NCBI RefSeq assembly: GCF_002909445.1
Contig: NZ_PPXC01000002.1
Location: 186,001 to 250,000 of the forward strand
Length of the DNA stretch: 64,000 nucleotides
Origin: Arthrobacter glacialis
GTDB taxonomy: Bacteria; Actinomycetota; Actinomycetes; Actinomycetales; Micrococcaceae
Reading direction: 5' to 3'
A program made the position numbers and the translations under genes. Below, piece after piece: positions 18,118 through 27,503 of the stretch. The notes beneath the pieces are model-generated. The model was given only the letters and a program-made list of their open reading frames with translations, did no database searches and was not told the DNA's origin. Position 1 is the stretch's first letter; every line of letters begins with the position of its first letter.

Positions 18118-18210
18118 CGTGCCGGGTGTTTGGGCCCTAGGTTCCTTGGGGCTCAGGCACTGACGCGCCGGCGGGATTCTGTCACCGGCTTGAGGTTCGG
18201 CTTTCCTTCT

Positions 18211-18915
18211 CTACCAGTGCCATTCCCAGCCGTAGGAACCCTCAAAACCACCCACCACAAAAGCCGCGGAACCGGCCCCTGCTGGAACATCCAAAATGAT
18301 CATGCCGGATTGGCTCTTGTCCGGGTCAATAGGGGACTCCAAGAGCTCCGACGACTTCACACATCCTGTGCTGTTGCCAATGGGGTCCAGGAGCTTTTTT
18401 CCTGCGGAGTCCCAGCCCCGAAATTCATTGCTGGTTATGGCCAGGCTGGGCCATCCTGATTCGGCAAAGTTTGAGCTGGTGGTGACATCTATGGTCAATG
18501 CCACGAATTGGCCGTTGATGCTGGGGAACGCCGAGGGCTCGGTGCACTTAAAATTCGTCTGGATTTTAGTTGCCGTCAGCGTCGCATACTTCTCACCCGT
18601 TGCCGCCCCGAAAATACCTGCTTGGCCCACCTGCTGTGACTCGTTTCCGCGGGTGTTCAGGTCTATTGAAGACAGTGGCGAGTCACTAGTTGGGGCCGGT
18701 GCCGGGGCCGGATCCGGCGTTCCTGCCGAGGCGCTTGCTGAGGGGCTCGGATCAGCCGTGGTCGCCGGTGGGGCGGCGGGCGTCGTGGCAGACGGCGACG
18801 TGCTGCTTGAGCCTGTAGTGGAGGGCCGCGCTGAGCCTTGCCCGCCATTCGGCGTACATCCAGTGGCAAGGATTAGCGCTGTGGACGCCCCAATAACAAG
18901 CAGTAGTTTATTCAT
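18211..18915 (-). CDS. Predicted secreted lipoprotein with Ser/Thr/Pro/Ala linker
   Basis: 234 residues. A short signal peptide ends in lipobox LATGC with Cys20, so the protein should be lipid-anchored outside the membrane. Residues about 25-80 are a disordered Ser/Thr/Pro/Ala linker. The rest is a compact beta-rich domain with two cysteines, reminiscent of DUF4352-type domains of actinobacterial lipoproteins. No catalytic motif is recognised. It lies beside the EPS genes and may be an envelope component of that locus, but position is the only evidence. Confidence 0.7.
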   Translation of the reverse strand: MNKLLLVIGASTALILATGCTPNGGQGSARPSTTGSSSTSPSATTPAAPPATTADPSPSASASAGTPDPAPAPAPTSDSPLSSIDLNTRGNESQQVGQAGIFGAATGEKYATLTATKIQTNFKCTEPSAFPSINGQFVALTIDVTTSSNFAESGWPSLAITSNEFRGWDSAGKKLLDPIGNSTGCVKSSELLESPIDPDKSQSGMIILDVPAGAGSAAFVVGGFEGSYGWEWHW

Positions 18916-19027
18916 GGAATTCTCCGATGAGGTTTACTCGTGGCAACTCGTTGATCCATCTGCCTTGATACTAGCCGAAGGGAAGCGCCTTAGGTAGGGG
19001 TCCGCGGAGGGGCTGATTTGACCCGGT

Positions 19028-20056
19028 TCACAAGCCCCCACGAAGCTTGTCCCTGCAGGTTGGGGAGGAGAAAAAGAGGCCATTGTTGGCGAACTTTCTA
19101 AACGCCGCATTTACCTCTGAGTTGGCGTTGATGGCGGTGTCATCAATGGCCCAATCACGCCCGCCATCATGGAGTCCGGAGCGGTTCCAATAGACCAATG
19201 CGCGCAGTTTAGGAAACTTGGCCAAATCCTTGGCGGCCGATGCGTAAAAGTCCTCCACATAGGGCGCCGTCAAGGCAGAGTTCTCAACTCCCCATTCGGC
19301 GATCATCTGGGGAGTGTCCGGATATTTCATGGCTGCCCATGCATAAAAGCCAGGCCAGGAACCACTGGGCTGATTGACCAACTGGGCCATGCCGGGCGTT
19401 GCCGCGGGGTCAAACATATACGTATCCTGGGCAATCCAGTCCACAACATCTCCACCGGGATGCAAGTCCTCGAACCAGGGCATGCTTGCCCATTTTGCCG
19501 TGCCTGAGTAGTTCAAGACTATGACGGCCTGATGGTGCGGATTGGATCGGATCACCCGGACAACATGGGAGAAGAAGTCACGAAAATCAGCCGCCGTTTG
19601 TCCTGAGCCCGGGGCCGGGTCCACAAAACGTTCAAACTCCGCGTTGAGAGACAAAAAATATGGTTGCGAATACGCTTCGCCCAGGTGCTGGGCCAAGCGG
19701 TACAGATAGGCATCCGCCGCGCCATCAGCCACCTCGCGCCACGTCAAACCGTCTGGACGCCAGTTGTGGAAGGGTATGAGCGGCTCCCCGGGCCTCGTGG
19801 CCATGTCAAATTCGGCGGGGCTTGGAAAGAGCTTGTCCTGCCCGAGTTCGTAGTAGTGGACAATCTCCATCTTGCGCCCTGCATCTGCCTCGAACTCCCG
19901 CAAGGCCTCAGCAGGAGTCTGCTCGGGGTTCAAAGGCGCAGCCGCCACACCAAAGAGCACATTGCATTCATTGGTCACGCCGGTGCTCGGCAGGCTGAGC
20001 GCCAACCCAGCCACCAAGACAACTACGGCCACAAAGGCGGTTTGTGGTTTCTTCAT
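19028..20056 (-). CDS. Secreted GH26-like glycoside hydrolase (short paralog)
   Basis: 342 residues with an N-terminal signal peptide or anchor (hydrophobic 8-21) and one TIM-barrel-like domain. Candidate catalytic acid/base is Glu140 or Glu142 in LSLNAEFERF and candidate nucleophile is Glu254 in MIAEWGV, positions that fit the GH26 (endo-mannanase-type) pattern. HNWRPDGLTWREVADGAAD and VVDWIAQDTY are shared almost exactly with the longer gene upstream, so the two are recent paralogs. A role in trimming or releasing the polysaccharide made by the cluster is plausible; substrate is unknown. Confidence 0.75.
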   Translation of the reverse strand: MKKPQTAFVAVVVLVAGLALSLPSTGVTNECNVLFGVAAAPLNPEQTPAEALREFEADAGRKMEIVHYYELGQDKLFPSPAEFDMATRPGEPLIPFHNWRPDGLTWREVADGAADAYLYRLAQHLGEAYSQPYFLSLNAEFERFVDPAPGSGQTAADFRDFFSHVVRVIRSNPHHQAVIVLNYSGTAKWASMPWFEDLHPGGDVVDWIAQDTYMFDPAATPGMAQLVNQPSGSWPGFYAWAAMKYPDTPQMIAEWGVENSALTAPYVEDFYASAAKDLAKFPKLRALVYWNRSGLHDGGRDWAIDDTAINANSEVNAAFRKFANNGLFFSSPTCRDKLRGGL

Positions 20057-20153
20057 TGCTCCTCCCGGCTAACGCCACCCCCGGTCTACCCACCCTAGGA
20101 GAATCTTGGAAACAATGTAAGGGTCCGGCGGCCATTGCCGCTACCAAAGAAAT

Positions 20154-20194
20154 GACAAGGGCGCCGCAACACAATGTGTTGCGGCGCCCTTGTC
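20154..20194 (-). terminator. Strong GC-rich hairpin terminator
   Basis: 19-base arms (20154-20172 and 20176-20194) with a 3-base loop, just after the stop of the longer GH26-like gene. On the minus strand it is followed by a T-rich stretch, as expected for an intrinsic terminator. It separates the two GH26-like genes, so they are probably transcribed independently. Confidence 0.8.
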
Positions 20195-20211
20195 GTATGG
20201 TGCAGGAACGT

Positions 20212-21855
20212 TTACTTGAAGTAGCTGTTCCGGGCCTGATTCAGCAAGTCACTGGAGATGTAGCTCTTGAAAGCTGCCAGTGAGGAGGGTTTCGAGGTGA
20301 TGTTCGTGATGCCAACAGGCAGTTTGGTGCCTGAGGGCTCGTAACCCGTTGAGTCCCAGTAGACCAGTGCCTTGAGTTTGGGGAACTGGGTCAACTGATC
20401 GGCCGCGGTGTTGAAGAAATCGCGCTTGTAATCCGGGTAGGTGACATCTTCATCAACACCCCATTCGCCAAGCATTTGGGGCTTGCTGGGGTGGTTCGTG
20501 GCAGCCCAGTTGTAGAAACCGGGCCACGCCGTGGGATTGCTGGTGCGGTTCACCATTCCGGCGAAGTCGGTCAACCAGACCGGCGGCTTGCCGAACGCGT
20601 AGGGATCCTGTGCAATCCAGTCCACTACGTCATCGCCGGGGTACAGGTCGTTGAACCAGGACATGGTGCCCCACTTCTCGATACCCGTGTAGTTCATGAC
20701 AGTGATGGCGTTGGTGCCGCCGTTGGCACGCAGGACCTGCGTGGTGTGCCTGAAGAAGTCACGGAAGTCGGTGGCTGTCTGGCCGGAACCAGCGGTCTGG
20801 TTTACTTCGTCTTCCATCTCAGCGTTCAATGAAAGGAAGAACTTCTTGGACGCGTTGGCCTTCATGTAGGCACCCAGTGACTTCAAGTAGGAATCAGCAG
20901 CGCCATCGGCAACCTGACGCCAGGTCAGCCCGGACGGCTTCCAGTTGTAGAACAAGATGCGATTCTTGTCGGTCTCGTCCTGGCGGTTCAGCTCCCCGGC
21001 ATTGGGGAACATGGCACTCTGGCCACGCTTGTAGTAGTGCGTGATGTCCATGGTGCGGCCGGCGTCTTTTTCAAAACGAGTCTGGGCTGCTTCCCACGAT
21101 TCGCCACCTTCAGGGTTTCCAGCGGCGCCAAACCAGGTGCCACAGCTCGGCACAAGCTTCACGGACACGGTGCAATCGGTGCCCGGCGTGGTAGGCGGAA
21201 CTTCCGGCGTCGTGGGGGGAACCTCTGGCGTTGTTGAGGTACCAGTGACCTCCAAGGTGGGGCGCTGGCCATCTGAGGCCTCACGGGAAGCGATGCGGCT
21301 GATGCCAGCGCCTTCACGTGCCAAGCCGATTGAGAGAGTGCCATCGGTGCTGCTCAAACCTGTCAGTGACAGGGTCAGCGCTTGGGCGCCGGAGGTGACC
21401 GTGGTGGTGCCCACCGTTTTGATGCCCACAGGGGCGTTGGCGAAGCTGACTGCTGCCTCGGTCCAGTTGTTTGATTCCAGCTGCGTGGCCTTGAGCGTTC
21501 CGGCCGTGCCACCAGTCATGGTCAGTTTCAAGTTCAAGGTGTCAGTGGCCTTGATGGTGCCCAGGTTGGTGAACTTGAGGTAGCCGTACTTGAGATCGCT
21601 GTTGTCTGTGCCAATGGCGATCTTTGTGGTGGATCCATAGTTCTTGGACGGCAGCGTGTTCACTGTGTAGGAATCTGCTGACGCAGTTGCTGCACCGGCG
21701 GCCTGTGCAGGCAGCACCGAGGAGATAACTCCGATTCCGCCCAAGAGGGCGGTGGTTGCGACCGTGGCCACAAGCTTTTTTGTAGCCGAGAACTTTCGGC
21801 TGGAACTCACATGGCGTGAGCTGAGTGAAAGACTTGACGAAGATTGGTTCGTCAT
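20212..21855 (-). CDS. Secreted DNRLRE-domain / GH26-like glycoside hydrolase (long paralog)
   Basis: 547 residues. The signal peptide has a long Ser-rich n-region and cleaves near AQAA (50-53). A DNRLRE-type beta-sandwich (about 56-205) begins DSYTVNTLPSKNYGS, typical of modules found on secreted enzymes and surface proteins. A repetitive linker of TPEVPPT units (about 209-225) follows, then a GH26-like barrel with candidate Glu346/Glu348 in LSLNAEMED and Glu464 in MLGEWGV. The DNRLRE module may attach it to the cell surface or polymer. The start ATG 21855 is followed by polar residues, so a shorter start is possible. Confidence 0.8.
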   Translation of the reverse strand: MTNQSSSSLSLSSRHVSSSRKFSATKKLVATVATTALLGGIGVISSVLPAQAAGAATASADSYTVNTLPSKNYGSTTKIAIGTDNSDLKYGYLKFTNLGTIKATDTLNLKLTMTGGTAGTLKATQLESNNWTEAAVSFANAPVGIKTVGTTTVTSGAQALTLSLTGLSSTDGTLSIGLAREGAGISRIASREASDGQRPTLEVTGTSTTPEVPPTTPEVPPTTPGTDCTVSVKLVPSCGTWFGAAGNPEGGESWEAAQTRFEKDAGRTMDITHYYKRGQSAMFPNAGELNRQDETDKNRILFYNWKPSGLTWRQVADGAADSYLKSLGAYMKANASKKFFLSLNAEMEDEVNQTAGSGQTATDFRDFFRHTTQVLRANGGTNAITVMNYTGIEKWGTMSWFNDLYPGDDVVDWIAQDPYAFGKPPVWLTDFAGMVNRTSNPTAWPGFYNWAATNHPSKPQMLGEWGVDEDVTYPDYKRDFFNTAADQLTQFPKLKALVYWDSTGYEPSGTKLPVGITNITSKPSSLAAFKSYISSDLLNQARNSYFK

Positions 21856-21997
21856 ACGTTGAACTCCAATTCGGCTGCTAGATTGGCCCCAGCCACCAAG
21901 CTAACCGCAATAATAGTTACATAACCGTTACAAGAGCCTAGTCGAAAGTCATGGATCACGTAAATTGGACGTGAGGCGCCCGTTGCTGTATGGCTGG

Positions 21998-23557
21998 CTA
22001 TGTTTTCGGTGAAATCATGCGCCTTTTCACGCCAAGAAGCCCAGCGTAAAAGAGGCATGAGATGCCCAGAATCGACGCCTGAAAAGGGATCTGGGCGGGC
22101 AAAAGGATCCGCCCCAGAACTGGCAGCAGAAGAAAAATCACAGTGGTGGCGAAGATCATGAACACCGCAGCACGGGAGACCGGTGTAACGTGCACTGATT
22201 TCCGGACTTGGAAGAAGCACATGATGTTTCGCAGACAGATGGCGCCCGCCCAAGCCGTGGCAGCTCCAAAAATTCCCCAGTGGGGCACCAACAGCAAGCA
22301 GCCCACCACATCAAACGCCAAGGCAGTGGTGGTGTTGACCAATGACTGGGTGCTCCGCCCTGCCATGTTCAAGAGGGTGTCCACGGGGCCCATGGCCGTC
22401 GAGAAGAGCATGGCGAGCGCCAGAATGCGCAGCGCCGAAGATCCTTCCTCATAGTCAGGGCCGAAGAGCGTGCCCAGCACAACATCGGCGAACACAAACG
22501 CGGTCAAATGGATGGGCCAGGTCAGTGCCACGGACCAGAGCGTCAACTTTTGGGCAACCCTGCGCGTTCCAGCAATATTCGCATTGGCCAGCAAGCGGGC
22601 CAATTGCGGCTCGCTGACTTGCTGGATGGCCGTGTTTGCCAGCTGACCCAAAACCAGGAATCGGGTAACCGCAGTGTAGATCGCCGCCTCAGCCGGCCCG
22701 GCAAGGATGGTGACTAGGGCAATGTCCGCGCGTTGCAAGGCCACCAGGGCCATGCGGGAGAGCCCTCGGGGAATGGTGAACCGCCAAAACTCGCCTCGAG
22801 CTGCGCGATCCGTGGAACGTGCTCCCTTCCCGAGAATCCCGGGCCGTTTGCGGGCAATGTGTGCAACGGCGGCTGCGGCACAAACCAGGGACACCACATA
22901 CGGCCCCGTCCACGCGACAGCCAGCCACAATAAATCTGCATGGGTCAACGCGGCAGCAAGAACGGCACCGAGCTGGACGAGCGGGCGCACCAGGCGTTCA
23001 ATGTAGATGGTGGGGCCCATATGGGCGAAACCGCGCGTAATGGCCAGCATCAGCTCGTAGCCGGCAGCAACTGGCAAGGCCACGGCGAAGACCAACACCA
23101 TGCCCATGGTCTGCTCCGAAGCCGGCCCACCACGGAGCAGCTCGGCGAGTGGCCTGGAGAATACGACGGCGGCCACCACGAGCGAGGCGGCCGCACAGAG
23201 CGAAACGGTGACGCCGTTTCTGACCAGGTGTCGGTTAACCGAGGTCTGGTTCCGGGCCGTGTTCCACGCTAGAAAGCGCACCAACCCTTGATCAACTCCC
23301 AATTGGGAAACTGCCACGGCAATCAAAAAGATGGACGACACAGCGAAAAAGAGTCCCGCCGTTTCCGGATCCCAGCGCCGGGAAATCAGGACAATAAGGG
23401 CGAATCCGACGATGGCCGAGAGGCCTGACCCCAAAAGGTTGGCACCGCCGGAGCGCGCGATCCGTTTCAGGGATCTTCCGGCATCCTGCTGGTGTTGATC
23501 TTGGTGCGGCGGCAGCTGGGTTGGCGAAATTTGTTGCCGGTCGGCGGAATCACTCAC
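21998..23557 (-). CDS. Wzx-type polysaccharide flippase, locus 1
   Basis: 519 residues, about 12-14 hydrophobic helices, of the MOP/polysaccharide-transport superfamily. It opens with a polar Gln-rich tail and then GGANLLGSGLSAIVGF, the usual first-helix pattern of Wzx proteins. It would flip lipid-linked repeat units to the outer face. The GTG start lies 6 bases after the stop of the Wzz-like gene, so the two form one operon. A second flippase is encoded in locus 2 (51.7 kb). Confidence 0.88.
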   Translation of the reverse strand: MSDSADRQQISPTQLPPHQDQHQQDAGRSLKRIARSGGANLLGSGLSAIVGFALIVLISRRWDPETAGLFFAVSSIFLIAVAVSQLGVDQGLVRFLAWNTARNQTSVNRHLVRNGVTVSLCAAASLVVAAVVFSRPLAELLRGGPASEQTMGMVLVFAVALPVAAGYELMLAITRGFAHMGPTIYIERLVRPLVQLGAVLAAALTHADLLWLAVAWTGPYVVSLVCAAAAVAHIARKRPGILGKGARSTDRAARGEFWRFTIPRGLSRMALVALQRADIALVTILAGPAEAAIYTAVTRFLVLGQLANTAIQQVSEPQLARLLANANIAGTRRVAQKLTLWSVALTWPIHLTAFVFADVVLGTLFGPDYEEGSSALRILALAMLFSTAMGPVDTLLNMAGRSTQSLVNTTTALAFDVVGCLLLVPHWGIFGAATAWAGAICLRNIMCFFQVRKSVHVTPVSRAAVFMIFATTVIFLLLPVLGRILLPAQIPFQASILGISCLFYAGLLGVKRRMISPKT

Positions 23558-23563
23558 AACACT

Positions 23564-25180
23564 CTAGCCGCGGCGCTCGTGTACCACTTCAAGGGACGCG
23601 CTCCCTGCAGCGTCATCCGCGGACTGCGGCGTGTCCGTGGGTCCCTCAGCGGCGTCCGTAGCTGCCGCCGCTGGGCGGCGCCGCAGGCGTATTGCCTTCC
23701 GGCTAGGCCGCTTGTAGAGGATGGCTCCGGCAAGCTCAACGTGGATCTGGAGTAGGGTCCCCTTGGCCCGGGCCAGGTCCGCAACCGAAGCGGTGCCGCC
23801 GTCTACAACCAACAGAACTTCACGGGCATGGCGTGCCATGGCAATCCCGGCACCAGAGTCAAGTGAAGGGCCTGCAACGATGACCAGTGCCTTCTCGCTG
23901 AGGGCTTTAAACACTGTGGTCAACCGTGGGCCTTGGACCAGCGTGGCCAAGAGCTCGGCTTGGGTGCCGACAGGCAGGGTGGAATGGTTGCCATCGGTTT
24001 TCAGCAGGTCCCAACAGTCCGCCAGGGGTGCGTCTCCAGCAAGAATATCCGTGAGCCCCAGAACCTTGGCCCCCGTACCTGTTTCGCCGCCGTCGCTTTC
24101 AGCGGTGCCCACAACCACTGTGGTGGTGCCGATTTCATCGAAGGCTGCTGCCAGCCCTGACGCAATGGAGAATGTGTCCGTCCCCGCTGGCGTACCGGCA
24201 AGAAACAAGACATTCTTTTTACTGGGCTCGGAGGCGGCAATCACGTTTGCCACTTGCCGCAAGCCCTCCATGTCCACAACGGGTGCGTCCTTTGAGCTCC
24301 AGCGTCTAATGCTCCCCCTAAAGGGCTCGACGCCGGCTGAGACTATGTCTTCGGGCTCACGGATCTTTTGGTCGAGGTTCTCCCGGGCCAAGACAACCAT
24401 CACGGCAAAGGCTGCCGCCACCAAAACGATGGCCAGGGCAATGAGTAGCGGGTTGACGCCATCCTTCGTCACGGGCAGGCTGGCCGGGCTGATGATGTCC
24501 CCTGGCGTGATCGAGGTGGCGTTGGCTCCGGTCTGATCCACATTGACCGTGGCCAAATGTGTTGCATAGAGGGTGACCTGCTGCTGGAGGTCCAGTATTT
24601 GGGCCTGATCAACATTGAGAATTTTGGCGGCGTTTAGACGGTTGGAGGCCTCGGCCAGGAGCTGCTCGATTGAGGTCTGTTGCTGCTTGCGCAATTCTGT
24701 CTGTGCGGCCACAACTCTCGCAGCGCGATCCCTGCGATAGGCGAGGTAGGCCTCGGCAAGAGCCTGCGCGCCGGCCTGCGCTAGTCTGGCGTTCGGCTGG
24801 GTGTAGGTGATTTGCACCACTGTGGAGTTGGATGGCACCTCGGTGAGGATGTCACTGCGCATTTCAGGTCCCAGCGCGGTGCCGGTTGAGGCACCAATCG
24901 CTACGGCTGCTTCGATGACAGCATCCGTGTACACCAGGCCGGCCTCAGTGGTGAGGGCGGCCAACTGTTCGGTGCGGGACGCTGGTGTGGTCGGTGAAAA
25001 GGGGTTTCCAGACAGCGGATCCAGGAAAACTATGCTCGTGGAAGAATAGGCCGGTTTGCCCTGCGCAAGGAACCCGATGGCGACAAGAACGCCGATGGTC
25101 AAAACGGCTACAGCGGAAATCCAGTGATGCTGTATTGCCCTCACGAAGAAGCTTTGACGCGGTGCTAGCTCATTCAACAT
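23564..25180 (-). CDS. Wzz-type chain-length protein with degenerate BY-kinase-like domain
   Basis: 538 residues. An N-terminal Wzz domain has a first helix near 21-39 and a second near 245-266. A cytoplasmic domain follows, shaped like the ATPase part of a bacterial tyrosine kinase. The Walker A position reads LAGTPAGTDTFS in place of GEGKS, Walker B is replaced by VIVAGPS, and there is no C-terminal tyrosine cluster. It therefore probably does not phosphorylate, and serves as a scaffold or regulator of chain length. It is the first gene of the minus-strand pair with the flippase. The functional BY-kinase of the window is at 42.4-43.8 kb. Confidence 0.85.
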   Translation of the reverse strand: MLNELAPRQSFFVRAIQHHWISAVAVLTIGVLVAIGFLAQGKPAYSSTSIVFLDPLSGNPFSPTTPASRTEQLAALTTEAGLVYTDAVIEAAVAIGASTGTALGPEMRSDILTEVPSNSTVVQITYTQPNARLAQAGAQALAEAYLAYRRDRAARVVAAQTELRKQQQTSIEQLLAEASNRLNAAKILNVDQAQILDLQQQVTLYATHLATVNVDQTGANATSITPGDIISPASLPVTKDGVNPLLIALAIVLVAAAFAVMVVLARENLDQKIREPEDIVSAGVEPFRGSIRRWSSKDAPVVDMEGLRQVANVIAASEPSKKNVLFLAGTPAGTDTFSIASGLAAAFDEIGTTTVVVGTAESDGGETGTGAKVLGLTDILAGDAPLADCWDLLKTDGNHSTLPVGTQAELLATLVQGPRLTTVFKALSEKALVIVAGPSLDSGAGIAMARHAREVLLVVDGGTASVADLARAKGTLLQIHVELAGAILYKRPSRKAIRLRRRPAAAATDAAEGPTDTPQSADDAAGSASLEVVHERRG

Positions 25181-25415
25181 TGTTCACCTTGGATTGAATA
25201 ACCGTGGCTTGAAACGCAGTAGTGCTGTATTGCCCATCATTGCATAGGGGGTCTGCAAATGCGTAGCATTATTGGGCAAATTGTCGGAAAATCCTTCACC
25301 TCACCAACAGTTCCCCAAATTGTCCAGTTGAGCGGATCGCAGCGTCTTGACATGTAATGGAAGACTGTCGTTATGAGTTTGAGCCACAAGCCCACAACGT
25401 GGTGGAGGTAGCTAC
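25181..25415. promoter_or_regulatory. Divergent promoter region
   Basis: 235 bases between the minus-strand Wzz-like gene and the plus-strand sulfotransferase, with lower GC than the flanking genes. GGAGG lies before the sulfotransferase ATG. I see no copy of the AGTACT motif here and no clear operator. Confidence 0.4.
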
Positions 25416-26393
25416 ATGAACCATTCGTCAACGTCACCGGCCTCTGGCACTGGCGGTGCAAGAAATCGGCCAAACATCTTGATGCTCGGAGGGTTTGGCC
25501 GGAGCGGTTCAACCCTCTTGGAACGGTGCCTGGCCGAATCCCGGGGCGTTGTTGGCTTAGGTGAGGTGCTGCATCTGTGGGAGAGGGGACTGCGCGATGA
25601 CGAACTTTGCGGTTGTTCCCTGCCCTTTTCGCAGTGCCCGTTTTGGCTCGACGTTGGCGATCGTGCCTACGGCGGATGGGATCACGTCGACGTTGAGCAG
25701 GCCGTTGGCGATCGCACCACAGTGGTTCGGAACAAGTACCTGCTCGAATTGATCACTGGTCTGACTCCGGCGAACCGCAGGGTTCGCCGTGATCGGTTGC
25801 TGGGCCGGGTCAATGCCCTCTACGACGCGGTCGTGGAAACCTCGGCTGCCCGCCTGATAGTTGATTCAAGCAAGCACCCGGCCTATGCCTATTTATTGCG
25901 ACGCGCAGCCATCAATCTTAAATGCGTTTTGGTGGTGCGGGACCCACGCGGAGTGGCCTATTCCTGGTCCAAGGTGGTCACCCGTCCCGAAACGGGATCT
26001 GCGGGAGAAATAATGCCACGCTATTCCACTGTTTCTGCGGTGGCAAACTGGACACTTTATGGTGTGTTGTTTCATGCCCTCAGCCTTTTCAATGTGGATG
26101 TTAAGACTGTTCACTACGAAGATTTCATGGCCTCCCCGCGCCAGGTGGTGGATGATATTTTGCGGTTCGCCGGGCTGGAACCGGGGGCCGGGGACACCGA
26201 GCACATCCAAAAAAGTGAGGTGCACTTGTCAGCCCACCACACTGTTGCGGGGAATCCGATGAGGATGCGCACTGGAACGCTCCAGATCAAGGCGGACTCG
26301 GCATGGATGGTCTCCATGCCGCCGAGGGATCGGCGTGTTGCCGGAATTCTTAGCTTTCCGCTCCGCCTGGCCTACGGGCTACGCCGCAACTAG
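25416..26393 (+). CDS. PAPS-dependent sulfotransferase 1
   Basis: 325 residues, cytoplasmic. The 5'-phosphosulfate-binding loop is GGFGRSGSTLLE (25-36) and the 3'-phosphate-binding segment VLVVRDPRGVAYSWSK (171-186), both hallmarks of PAPS sulfotransferases. AHHTVAGNPMR near the C-terminus is typical of this bacterial branch. It would transfer sulfate from PAPS to a hydroxyl or amino group; context points to a polysaccharide repeat unit. Its start ATG follows a good GGAGG site. It is a lone plus-strand gene between two minus-strand operons, so its expression can be set separately. Confidence 0.88.
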   Translation: MNHSSTSPASGTGGARNRPNILMLGGFGRSGSTLLERCLAESRGVVGLGEVLHLWERGLRDDELCGCSLPFSQCPFWLDVGDRAYGGWDHVDVEQAVGDRTTVVRNKYLLELITGLTPANRRVRRDRLLGRVNALYDAVVETSAARLIVDSSKHPAYAYLLRRAAINLKCVLVVRDPRGVAYSWSKVVTRPETGSAGEIMPRYSTVSAVANWTLYGVLFHALSLFNVDVKTVHYEDFMASPRQVVDDILRFAGLEPGAGDTEHIQKSEVHLSAHHTVAGNPMRMRTGTLQIKADSAWMVSMPPRDRRVAGILSFPLRLAYGLRRN

Positions 26394-26567
26394 CGGTGTG
26401 TCTCAGTTTTGTGTGATGGGTTGCGAGGGTCAGTGCCGCTGCACTCGAGTAGTCCATGGGATGACATTCCTGCCAGGTTCCGCGCGTTGCTTTAGGGGAT
26501 CCTCGAATCACTGGGAAGACCAATAAAACGAATTAACGGCGCAGGACACTCAACAGCAGACGGCCCG

Positions 26568-27503
26568 CTAGATGCCGCGCCCCCTGCGGTTGAGTGTCCT
26601 CACCACAAAGCTGGGTTTCACCAGATGCAGGGCCACGGCCATGGCAATGTACCCTCGAGGTTCCTTGGCGCTTAGGCGGATGGACCGGAATGCTGTCTTC
26701 ATGGCGTTTCGGCGCTGGTTGCCCAGGGCAGCCAGCGCAAAAGCCCGCTGGCCTTCCATCCAGGCAGTACCGTTGCGGTTCGCCGCAAGGCTGGGATGTT
26801 TGACCATGAGGTACTCCAGGCCGTCCGCCATGGCCTGCCACTTTTGGGAAAAGTATGAGCCCTGGGGATGCCACAAGACGTCAGTGGTGACCTGGGGGAG
26901 AATCACCACCACCCCCGCCGCGCACGCACGCATCAAGTAGTCGTAGTCCTCCCCATACCCGTAGGGCAGGGCCTCATCCACCAGCCCCACCTTGGTGAGC
27001 AAAGGCTCGCGGGCAAACAGGTACGTGGACGGGTGGGCGCCTGTGAGCCGGCTACCGGACAGTGCTTGGGCTGTAACCACGTGGGCGTCGGGGATGCGGA
27101 CATGTGCCCTGTCCCCGAAATGGACCTCAATGCCGCCAACGCAGCCTATTGCCTGGTGGGCGGCAAGCATGGCCAGCTGCCCTTCCAGTTTGCCGGCCCG
27201 CCAAGTGTCATCGTCATCGCAGAAGGCGACGATCGGGGCAGTCGCTGCCAGCAGGCCCGTGTTCCGGGCTCCCGGGAGTCCCGGGGTGCGTGAGTTTCCG
27301 CAAACTCTCAATTCCCTCGACGGCGTGGAAAACTCCAGTTCGGAGAGCTGCGGACTGGCATCGAACACCACGGTGATGCGTATGTGGCCCGAATATGTCT
27401 GATCCACAATGGACTGGATGGTTTTCTTGAGAAGTTCCAGGCGGTCATGGGTTGCAACAATTACGTCCACCCGGTCAGGGGTGGCCACTGGTGAATTTGG
27501 CAC
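26568..27503 (-). CDS. Family 2 glycosyltransferase
   Basis: 311 residues with a GT-A fold: VDVIVATHDR at the N-terminus, LPGARNTGL, and DDDDTW (96-101) as the metal/nucleotide-binding motif. GYGEDYDYLMRA is the ED acceptor-side motif, and a C-terminal helical tail follows. I chose GTG 27503 because AAAGGA lies 5 bases upstream and the fold begins about ten residues later; longer readings would run deep into the neighbouring gene. It overlaps the end of the Wzz-like gene by 29 bases and is last in a five-gene minus-strand operon. Donor and acceptor are unknown. Confidence 0.88.
   Translation of the reverse strand: MPNSPVATPDRVDVIVATHDRLELLKKTIQSIVDQTYSGHIRITVVFDASPQLSELEFSTPSRELRVCGNSRTPGLPGARNTGLLAATAPIVAFCDDDDTWRAGKLEGQLAMLAAHQAIGCVGGIEVHFGDRAHVRIPDAHVVTAQALSGSRLTGAHPSTYLFAREPLLTKVGLVDEALPYGYGEDYDYLMRACAAGVVVILPQVTTDVLWHPQGSYFSQKWQAMADGLEYLMVKHPSLAANRNGTAWMEGQRAFALAALGNQRRNAMKTAFRSIRLSAKEPRGYIAMAVALHLVKPSFVVRTLNRRGRGI

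Noticed and set aside
20476-20832. Open frame antisense to the long GH26-like gene
   Set aside because: The minus-strand gene has a signal peptide, domains and a catalytic pattern; the antisense frame has none.
23721-24536. 271-codon open frame on the plus strand
   Set aside because: It lies fully antisense to the Wzz-type gene (23564-25180) and has the low-complexity Ala/Thr/Pro/Ser composition of a shadow frame, with no recognisable motif.
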